In this document: positions 43,937 through 52,440 of the stretch, piece by piece | Numbering within the stretch: the stretch's first letter is position 1 | Layout of the letters: every line of letters starts with the position of its first letter | Assembly (NCBI RefSeq): GCF_905171765.1 | Contig: NC_053389.1 | Location: 744,807,146 to 744,871,145 of the forward strand | DNA: 64,000 bases | From: Bufo bufo | Lineage: Eukaryota; Chordata; Amphibia; Anura; Bufonidae | Direction: 5' to 3' | Notes under the pieces: model-generated | Told to the model about the DNA's origin: nothing | The model's input: the letters and a program-made list of their open reading frames with translations, nothing else | Databases searched by the model: none | Position numbers and translations under genes: made by a program

Positions 43937-44234
43937 GATAACAACAGTATAATATATATGCCCAGGGAAAAGTGGCCAGTAAGCAAGCAGATGGGTCACA
44001 CAAAGAGGGGGCTGTAAAACCACCTAGCAACTAACTAAACTAAAGAATTAGGGTCACACAGAGGGTAGTCACCCAGCAAGTGTGCACACAGGAGCAGAGA
44101 CAGAACGGAACAAGCCCAGGGAGGAAGTGGGCGTGGCTACCGACGAGAGGGAACAAGCTGCACTAGAGGAAAGAACAGAGAAGGGAAAAAAGACCACAAG
44201 AAAATGGCCGCCGCAAGATCACAGGCGGCCGAAG

Positions 44235-44244
44235 TCTCGCGAGA
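44235..44244. promoter_or_regulatory. TCTCGCGAGA motif upstream of DIRS gag
   Basis: An exact copy of the 10-mer lies about 300 bp upstream of the gag ATG on the minus strand, between the right inverted repeat and gag, where a DIRS promoter would be expected. Function is inference. Confidence 0.55.
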
Positions 44245-44649
44245 TTACGGCTCCAGCACCAGACACCGGCTGGAAACTGAGAGACAAAGGCGGTAAGCGC
44301 TAACAGAACCGGCGCCTGGCCCCCACCAGAGACTAGAGGGGGGAAGAGGGAGGAGGTAGATCGCGCAGGGTAGAGGGAGATAAGAAATTAACCCATGCGG
44401 CCCCCGATCCCGCTCCCAGAAGGGAGACAGGAGCAGGAGGCACAGGGAACGAACAATGAAAACGGCAGGCAAAACCTGGTGAAGCAAACCTAAATAGATA
44501 TACCTTAATATAAATAAGTGTACCCCTGCGATAACCTGAATAATAATAATTATAATAATAATAAAAGAACAAACACAAAATGAACTATAATACTTATAGT
44601 AGATGCTGCAAGATTAGAGTATACTTAGCTTGTGGCAGCAGCAAAGAAA

Positions 44650-44809
44650 GAGGGAGTTATGAAGACTGATGGACATTATATAGGGTCTACTGTGTGGGGA
44701 GGGACAGTTGCTATGGCAATATGTTAATATCTTAATTTTTTCTTTGCTGCTGTGGTTGTCAGTAAAGGAAGTTATAGCAATAGGAAGCCTCCGTGTCTTG
44801 GAATAAAAT
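44650..44809. repeat. DIRS right inverted terminal repeat
   Basis: It is the inverted copy of 39155-39310 and includes GGGACAGTTGCTATGGCAAT and TGTCAGTAAAGGAAGTTATA. It ends with GGAAGCCTCCGTGTCTTGGA then ATAAAAT at 44809. The two repeats differ mainly at the outermost bases, as in other DIRS. Confidence 0.92.
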
Positions 44810-44994
44810 CTACATCACAGGAGACGTCACTGGATGTAACAGATATGGTGCTGTATTATACTATATATAATAATGTCCATCCACATATCTGTTTCACAGT
44901 ATGGTTGGGGGAGGAGATTGTGAATTTGGCCCACGCTGCCGCATCCTGGCCCCAGACTTCAGGTCAAGCTGTGCGTGTTTAGAATTTTGGGGCC

Positions 44995-45233
44995 TCCCAC
45001 CCATCTACTACACTATTTGTACTCAGAGAGTTATCACTGTGTTATCTGAGATGTTACATAGGACTGCAGGTGACATCTACTATATTATCTGTACTCAGTG
45101 AGTTATCACTGTGTTATCTGTGGTGTTACATAGGACTGCAGGTGACATCTGCTGCATTATCTGTACACAGAGAGTTATCACTGTGTTATCCGAGGTGTTA
45201 CATAGGACGTCAAGTGATCTACTACATTATCTG
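44995..45233. repeat. 72-bp tandem repeat, about 3 units
   Basis: Units of about 72 bp include ACTCAGAGAGTTATCACTGT then GTTATCTGAGATGTTACATA and GGACTGCAGGTGACATCTAC. It belongs to the hAT-D interior between the DIRS and the second piggyBac element. Confidence 0.88.
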
Positions 45234-46041
45234 TTAACCACCTCAGCTCCTCTAGCTTAAACCCCCTTAATGACCAGACCACTTTTTACAATTCTGCACT
45301 ACACTACTTTCACGGTTTATTGCTTGGTCATACAACTTACCACCCAAATGAATTTTACCTCCTTTTCTTCTCACTAATAGAGCTTTCATTTGGTGGTATA
45401 TCATTGCTGCTGACATTTTTACTTTTTTGTTATTAATCGAAATTGACCTAAATTTTTGCAAAAAAATGACATTTTTCAATTTCTGTTGTAAAATTTTTCA
45501 AACAAAACTACATTTCTATATACATTTTTCTCTAAATTTATTGTTCTACATGTCTTTGATAAAAAAAATGCAATAAGTGTATATTTATTGGTTTGCGCAA
45601 AAGTTATAGCGTTTACAAACTATGGTACAAAAATGTGAATTTCCGCATTTTGAAGCAGCTCTGACTTTCTGAGCACCTGTCATGTTTCCTGAGGTTCTAC
45701 AATGCCCAGACAGTAGAAACACCCCACAAATGACCCCATTTCGGAAAGTAGACACCCTAAGGTATTCGCTGATGGGCATAGTGAGTTCATGGAAGTTTTT
45801 ATTTTTTGTCACAAGTTAACGGAAAATTATTATATATATATTTTTCTTACAAAGTCTCATATTCCACTAACTTGTGACAAAAAATTAAATTTTACATGAA
45901 CTCACCATACCCCTCACGGAATACCTTAGGGTGTCTTCTTTCCAAAATGTGGTCACTTGTGGGGTATTTATACTGCCCTGGAATTTTAGGGGACCTAAAG
46001 CGTGAGAAGTATTTTGGAATCCAAATGCGTAAAAAATGCCC

Positions 46042-46072
46042 AGTAACATAGTAACATAGTAACATAGTACAT
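46042..46072. repeat. CR1 3' octamer tail
   Basis: On the plus strand AGTAACATAGTAACATAGTA continues for about 3.5 units of an 8-bp repeat. On the element strand it reads (ATGTTACT)n directly after the 3' UTR. Confidence 0.9.
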
Positions 46073-46241
46073 AAGGCCGAAAAAAGACATTTGTCCATCC
46101 AGTTCGGCCTGTTATCCTGCAAGTTGATCCAGAGGAAGGCAAAAAAACCCTGTGAGGTAGAAGCCAATTTTCCTCACTTTAGGGGATTAAAAATTCCTTC
46201 CCGACTCCAATCAGGCAATCAGAATAACTCCCTGGAGCTCT

Positions 46242-49015
46242 CTAGTAGCTATAGCCTGTAATATTATTACGCTCCAGAAACACATCCAGGCCCCTCTTGA
46301 ATTCCTTTATTGTACTCACCATCACCACCTCCTCAGGCAGAGAGTTCCATAGTCTTACTGCTCTTACCGTAAAGAATCCTTTTCTATGTTTGTGTACAAA
46401 CCTTCTTTCCTCCAAACGCAGAGGATATCCTCTCGTCACAGTCACAGTCCTGGGGATAAATAGATGATGGGATAGATCTCTGTACTGACCCCTGATATAT
46501 TTATACATAGTAATTAGATCTCCCCTCAGTCGTCTTTTTTCTAACGTGAATAACCCTAATTTTGATAATCTTTCAGGGTACTGTAGTTGCCCCATTCCAG
46601 TTATTACTTTAGTTGCCCTCCTCTGGACCCTCTCCAGCTCTGCTATGTCTGCCTTGTTCACTGGAGCCCAGAACTGTACACAGTACTCCATGTGTGGTCT
46701 GACTAATGATTTGTAAAGTAGTAGGAATATGTTCTCATCACGGGCATCTATGCCCCTTATGAAGCAACCCATTATCTTATTGGCCTTGGCAGCAGCTGCC
46801 TGACACTGTTTTTTGCAGCTTAGTTTGCTGTTTATTAAAATTCCTAGATCCTTTTCCATGTCAGTATTACCGAGTGTTTTACCATTTAGTATGTACGGGT
46901 GACTTGCATTATTTCTTCCCATGTGCATAACCTTACATTTGTCAGTGTTAAACCTCATCTGCCACGTATCTGCCCAAACCTCCAATCTATCCAGATCCCT
47001 CTGTAGTAGTATACTGTCCTCTTCAGTGTTAATTACTTTACACAGTTTAGTGTCATCTGCGAAAATTGATATTTTACTATGCAAGCCTTCTACAAGATCA
47101 TTAATAAATATATTGAAGAGAATAGGGCCCAATACTGACCCCTGAGGTACCCCACTAGTGACAGTGGCCCAATCTGAGTTTGTACCGTTAATAACCACCC
47201 TCTGTTTTCTATCATTGAGCCAGTTACTTACCCACTTACAGACGTTTTCTCCCAGTCCGAGCATTCTCATTTTATATACTAACCTTTTATGTGGTACAGT
47301 GTCAAATGCTTTGGAGAAGTCCAGATACACGACATCCATTGATTCGCCGCTGTCAAGTCTAGAACTTACCTCCTCATAGAAACTGATTAAATTAGTTTGA
47401 CATGACCGATCCCTCACGAAGCCATGCTGATATGGCGTTATTTGCTTATTTCCGTTAAGATGCTCTAACATAGCATCTCTCAGAAAACCTTCAAACAGTT
47501 TACCCACAACAGATGTTACACTTACCGGCCTATAGTTTCCAGGCTCTGTTTTTGGACCCTTTTTGAATATTGGCACCACATTTGCCATGCGCCAATCCTG
47601 TGGGACATTCCCTGTCAGTATAGAGTCCGCAAATATCAGAAATAAGGGTCTGGCTATGACATTACTTAATTCCCTTAGGATACGGGGGTGTATGCCATCC
47701 GGTCCTGGCGATTTGTCTATTTGATCTTTTTAAGTCGCTGTTGTACTTCTTCCTGGGTCAGACAGGACATTTTTAATGGCAAATTTATTTCAACATTCAG
47801 CATTTTATCTGACAGTTTATATTCCTCAGTGAATACACTGAAGAAGCTTTCTCCTCGTCGATCTCTGCGAATCCCCCCTCATTACTCTTTAAAGGGCCGA
47901 CACCTTCAGATTTATACTTTTTAACATTTATATAATTGAAGAACATTTTAGGGTTAGTTTTACTCTCTTTGGCAATTAATCTCTCGGTCTCTAGTTTGGC
48001 CGCTTTTATTTGTTTTTTACATGTTCTGTTTTTTTCCTTATAGTTTTTCAGTGCTTCCGTGCCACCCTCCTGTTTTAGTGTTTTATATGCTTTCTTTTTG
48101 TCATTTATTGCTTTCTTTACAGTTCTATTTATCCACATTGGTTTCTTTTTGTTCCTTAACCTTTTATTCCCATACGGTATGTACCTCTCACAATGAGATT
48201 TTAGGATGTTTTTAAAGATATCCCATTTTGTGGCTGTATTTCTATTTTTGAGGACTTTGTCCCAGTTAGTTAGGCCTATGGCCTCTCTTAGTTGGCTAAA
48301 TTTAGCTTTTTTGAAGTTTGGTATTTTTGTTCCTCCCTGTAGAAACGCTCTTTTGAATGATAATTGGAAGGTTATTACTTTATGGTCACTATTTCCCAGG
48401 TGTCCCCCAACCTGCACGTCTGTTGTTCTGTCAGGTCTACTGGTTAATACTAAGTCCAGTATGGCCGTCCCTCTAGTCGGGTCCTGAACCAGTTGGGAGA
48501 GGTAATTGTCTTTAGTTATTGCCAAGAATCTGTTTCCTTTATGAGATATACAAGTTTAGGTTTCCCAGTCTATATCTGGGTAGTTGAAGTCCCTCATAAT
48601 AAGCACCTCATTATGATTTGCCGCCTTGTCTATCTCATTTAGTAGTAGATTTTCTGTAAACTCTGGTATATTAGGTGGTTTATAGTAAACTCCTAAACAG
48701 ACTGTAACCTTGTACATTAACCACCCAGTCATAGCTATCATCCAGCCATGTCTCAGTTATTCCCACTATGTCATAGTCCTCCTCACACATCACTAATTCC
48801 AGTTCACCAGTTTTATTAGTCAGGCTTCTGGCATTAGTATACATACATTTGAGAGGTTTATGTATATTTTTTACCCTACACCTTTCCTTCTGAACTGTTC
48901 TAGTCCCTCCTTCCATTCCTCCCCCAGTCCCACTACCTTGCCCCCGGTCTCTATCTGCACTATCTTCCCCTTCTATAGTGTAATTACCCTCCCACCCAGT
49001 CCCTAGTTTAAACAC
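46242..49015 (-). pseudogene. CR1 ORF2: endonuclease and reverse transcriptase
   Basis: Endonuclease start in 48680-49015 (CMYTNARSLTNKTGELELVM, DIVGITETWLDD), continued in another frame at 48556-48741 and 47797-48525 (DLVLTSRPD, HLGNSDHKVITF, containing the SDH motif). The reverse transcriptase is a clean 448-codon frame at 46242-47588: VYLDFSKAFDTVPHKRLV, SGVPQGSVLGPILFNIFIND, the catalytic FADD in ISIFADDTKL, and the C-terminal RRLRGDLITMYKYIRG block. Two frameshifts (about 47600-47800 and 48530-48740) separate the pieces. It would nick DNA and prime reverse transcription at the target. Confidence 0.95.
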
Positions 49016-51452
49016 TCCTCCAACCTTCTAGCCATCTTCTTCCCCAACACAGCTGCCCCTTCCCCATTGAAATCATTAAGATACTCTTTGGAATTTGGGC
49101 CCCTTTGCGCACCTAGGCTTCAAAAAAGTGTCACACATGTGGTATCGCCGTACTCAGGAGAAGTAGGGCAATGTGTTTTGGGGTGTCATTTTACATATAC
49201 CTATGCTGGGTGAGATAAATATCTCTGTATAAGACAACTTTTCCCATTTTTTTATACAAAGTTGTCATTTTACAGAGATATTTCTCTCACCCAGCATGGG
49301 TATATGTAAAAAGACACCCCAAAACACATTGCCCTACTTCTCCTGAGTACGTCGATACCACATGTGTGACAATTTTTTGCAGCCTAGGTTCGCAAAGGGG
49401 CCCAAATTCCAAAAAGTATCTTTACGATTTCACAGGGCATTTTCTACGCATTTGGATTCCAAACTACTCCTCACGCTTTAGGGCACCTAAAAATCCAGGG
49501 CAGTATAAATACCCCACAAGTGACCCCATTTTGGAAAGAAGACACCCCAAGGTATTCCGTGAGGGGCATGGCGAGTTCCTAGAATATTTAGTTTTTTCGC
49601 ACAAGTTAGCGGAAAATGATTTTTTTCTTTTTTTTCTTTTTTTTTCTTACAAGGTCTCATATTCCACTAACTTGTGACAAAAAATATAATTTTACATGAA
49701 CTCACCATACCCCTCACGGAATACCTTGGGGTGTCTTATTTCCAAAATGGGGTCACTTGTGGGGTATTTATACTGCCCTGGCATTTTAGGGGCCCTAAAG
49801 CGTGAGAAGAAGTCTAGAATCCAAATGCGTAAAAAATGCCCTGCGAAATCGTAAACATACTCTTTGGAATTTGGGCCCCTTTGCGCACATAGGCTGCAAA
49901 AAAGTGTCACACATGTGGTATCGCCGTACTCAGGAGAAGTAGGGCAATGTGTTTTGGGGTGTATTTTTACATTTACCCATGCTGGGTGAGATAAATATCT
50001 CTGTAAAAGACAACTTTTCCCATTTTTTTATACAAAGTTGTCATTTAACAGAGATATTTCTCTCACCCAGCATGGGTATATGTAAAAAGACACCCCTAAA
50101 CACATTGCCCTACTTCTCCTGAGTACAGCGATACCACATGTGTGACACTTTTTTGCAGCCTAGGTGCGCAAAGGGGCCCAAATTCCAACGAGTACCTTTT
50201 CGGAGGGCATTTTTAGGCATTTGGATTCCAGACTTCTTCTCACGCTTTAGGGCCCCTAAAATGCCAGGGCAGTATAAATACCCCACAAGTGACCCCATTT
50301 TGGAAATAAGACACCCCAAGGTATTCCGTTAAGGGGAATGGCGAGTTCATAGAAGTTTTTTTTTTTTGGCAAAAGTTAGCGGAAATTGATTTTTTTTTGT
50401 TTATTCTCACAGTCTCCCTTTCCGCTAACTTGTGACAAAAAGTTCAATCTTTCATGGACTCAATATGCCCCTCAACGAATACCTTGGGGTGTCTACTTTC
50501 CAAAATGGGGTCATTTGTAGGGTGTGTTTACTGATCTGGCATTTTGGGCGGGGCTAAATTGTGAGCAACCCTGTAAAGCCTAAAGGTACTCGTTGGACTT
50601 TCGGCCCTTTATGCACCTAGGCTGTAAAAAAGTGTCACACATGTGGTATCGCCGTACTCAGGAGAAGTAGGGCAATATGTTTTGGGGTGTCTTTTTACAT
50701 ATACCCATGCTGGGTGAGAGAAATATCTCAGTAAATTGACAAGTTTGTATAATTTTTATTTTAAAAGTTGTCATTTATAGAGATATTTCTCACACACAGT
50801 ATGGGTATATGTAAAAATACACCCCAAAACACATTGCTCTGCTTCTCCTGAGTACTGAGATACCACATGTGTGACACTTTTTTGCAGCCTAGGTGCGCAA
50901 AGGGGCCCAAATTCGAATTAGAATCTTTACGATTTCACAGGGCATTTTTTACGCATTTGGATTCCAAACTACTTCTCACGCTTTAGGTCCCCTAAAATGC
51001 CAGGGCAGTATAAATACCCCACAAGTGACCCCATTTTGGAAAGAAAACACCCCAAGGTATTCCGTGAGGGGCATGGTGAGTTCCTAGAATATTTTTTTTG
51101 GGCTCAAGTTAGCGGAAAATGATATATATATTTTTTCCATCTTCCAAAGTCTCATATTCCACTAACTTGTGACAAAAAATAAAATTTTACATGAACTCGC
51201 CATGCTGTTAGGGGTGAGTTCATGTGAGATTTTATTTTTTGCCACAAGTTAGTGGAATATGAGACTTTGTAAGAAAAAACAAAAAACAAAAAATAAAATA
51301 AATTTTCGCTAGCTTGTGCAAAAAAAAAAATCTTCTATGAACTCGCCATGCCCCTCAACAGTGATCCTTTTATAGCGCCGCAGCGATTTTACGGTGTTTT
51401 TGCAGTGATCAGAGAAAAAAAATTTCTGTCACTGCGGTGGGGCGGACTGAAC

Positions 51453-51616
51453 GCGGATCCGCAAAACACATACGGACATCTGAATGGAGCCTTACAGGGG
51501 GGTGATCAATGACAGGGGGGTGATCAGGGAGTCTATATGGGGTGATCACCCCCCTGTCATTGATCACCCCCCTGTAAGGCTCCATTCAGACATCCGTATG
51601 TGTTTTGCGGATCCGC
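51453..51616. repeat. Palindrome with 74-bp arms, plus a third direct copy
   Basis: Arms 51453-51526 and 51543-51616 are inverted, with two mismatches around a 16-base spacer. Each arm includes GCGGATCCGCAAAACACATA, CTGAATGGAGCCTTACAGGG and two GGGGGGTGATCA blocks. A third copy in the first orientation follows at about 51640-51703. It lies in the 5' part of the second piggyBac element. The outer ~40 bp resemble CGGATCC-type MITE ends. Confidence 0.9.
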
Positions 51617-52011
51617 GGATCCGTAGATCCGCGGACCCGCAAAACACATACGGACGTCTGAATGGAGCCTTACAGGGGGGTGATCAATGACAGGGGGGTG
51701 ATCAGGGAGTCTAATATGGGGTGATCAGGGGTTAATAAGGGGTTAATAAGTGACGGGGGGGTGTAGTGTAGTGGTGTTTTGTGCTACTTACAGAGCTGCC
51801 TGTGTCCTCTGGTGGTCGATCCAAGCAAAAGGGACCACCAGAGGACCAGGTAGCAGGTATATTAGACGCTGTTAACAAAACAGCATCTAATATACCTTTT
51901 TGGGGTTAAAAAAAATCGCATCTACAGCCTGCCAGCTGTAGATGTACTCGTTTACCTCCCGATCCTGTGAACGCGCGCTCCTGTGTGTGCCCGTTCACAG
52001 GAAATCTCGCG

Positions 52012-52021
52012 TCTCGCGAGA
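52012..52021. promoter_or_regulatory. TCTCGCGAGA motif in the second piggyBac element
   Basis: An exact copy of the 10-mer lies 77 bp inside the right end (the 5' end of this inverted element). It is at the same distance as in the complete element, although the surrounding sequence has diverged. Confidence 0.55.
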
Positions 52022-52180
52022 GGACGCATCGGTGTGTCCAGGAGGAATAAACATGCCGCCTCCAGGACGCAAACCTGTGTTCAGCGGTCCTGAGCAGGTT
52101 AAAAGGGGCGTGCCCACAGGCTAGGGGGTGCCGTAATTTTTGGCTTGCCACGGGTGCTGGCAACCCACGCTACGCCACTG

Positions 52181-52440
52181 GGTAGACATAGAGCAGAACC
52201 TGAACCAGCAGGTGGTGGCATACTTGGAGTGCACCCTGCCAGCCGTCATTGAAGATCCGCTTGACTACTGGGCAGCCAAACTGGATTTGTGGCCGCAACT
52301 GGCCGAGTTTGCCCTTGAAAAGCTGTCCTACCCGGCGAGTAGTGTGGCATCAGAGCGGGTGTTTAGTGCACCGGGGGCCATAGTTACCTCAAGAAGAACT
52401 CGCCTGTCCACCCAAAAGTGGAGAGATTGACCTTTGTCAA
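52181..52440 (+). pseudogene. hAT family C dimerization-domain remnant
   Basis: The frame begins upstream of the 14-kb insertion (37914-37930 encodes SDHQVD) and continues at 52181 as VDIEQNLNQQVVAYLECTLP, then EDPLDYWAAKLDLWPQLAEF, SSVASERVFSAPGAIVTSRR and TRLSTQK. This is the hAT C-terminal dimerization region with the E-R-V-F-S motif. The rest of the protein is missing on the left, where hAT A2 ends 18 bp before the insertion point. Confidence 0.85.

Larger units (their letters stand above)
39113..44809 (-). mobile_element. DIRS-type tyrosine-recombinase retrotransposon (~5.7 kb)
   Basis: The inverted terminal repeats are about 150 bp: 39155-39310 (ACGGAGG, TATAACTTCCTTTACTGACA, ATTGCCATAGCAACTGTCCC) and 44650-44800 in reverse. 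An internal complementary region at 39684-39790 joins the complements of both outer ends. That is the DIRS arrangement used to restore ends from a circular intermediate. Minus-strand genes: gag, reverse transcriptase/RNase H and tyrosine recombinase. No target duplication is expected or seen. It is inserted in hAT-D. Confidence 0.95.
46042..49068 (-). mobile_element. CR1-type LINE (~3.0 kb), slightly 5'-truncated
   Basis: On the minus strand the element runs from 49068 to an octamer tail of ATGTTACT repeats at 46042-46070, the CR1-type 3' end instead of poly(A). ORF1 and a few codons before the endonuclease are missing, typical of 5' truncation. It inserted in the alternating repeats of the second piggyBac element. 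Immediate flanks fit the unoccupied repeat, with little or no target duplication. Confidence 0.93.
45700..51340. repeat. Alternating inverted ~380-bp repeats of the second piggyBac element
   Basis: The repeats are homologous to 24520-27120, with symmetry centres near 45840, 49240, 49640, 50030, 50390, 50760 and 51125. The array is interrupted by CR1 at 46042-49068. The uninterrupted junction ATGCCCTGCGAAATCGTAAA at about 49838 shows the CR1 target site. Confidence 0.9.
45238..52098 (-). mobile_element. Second piggyBac-type element, no transposase, split by CR1
   Basis: TTAA flanks both sides (45234-45237 and 52099-52102). The left end CCACCTCAGCTCCTCTAGCT is the reverse of the 27518 end of the complete piggyBac element. 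The right end, in reverse CCTGCTCAGGACCGCTGAAC, matches its 20774 end with changes, including the GTCTCGCGAGA region. The interior has the same alternating ~380-bp inverted repeats but no transposase. Removing the CR1 (46042-49068), its length is about 3.8 kb, so it is a deletion derivative. Confidence 0.9.
37931..52180. mobile_element. 14.25-kb non-autonomous hAT (family D) with nested DIRS and piggyBac
   Basis: The ends CAGTGGCGTAGCGTGGG (37931) and its exact complement (ending 52180) form 17-bp perfect inverted repeats. GGTAGACA occurs immediately outside on both sides (37923-37930 and 52181-52188), the 8-bp duplication of a hAT insertion. Removing nested elements leaves about 1.7 kb: 37931-39112, 44810-45237 and 52099-52180. 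The interior has no hAT transposase. The target is a coding remnant of another hAT (family C), whose frame joins across the insertion. Confidence 0.95.
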
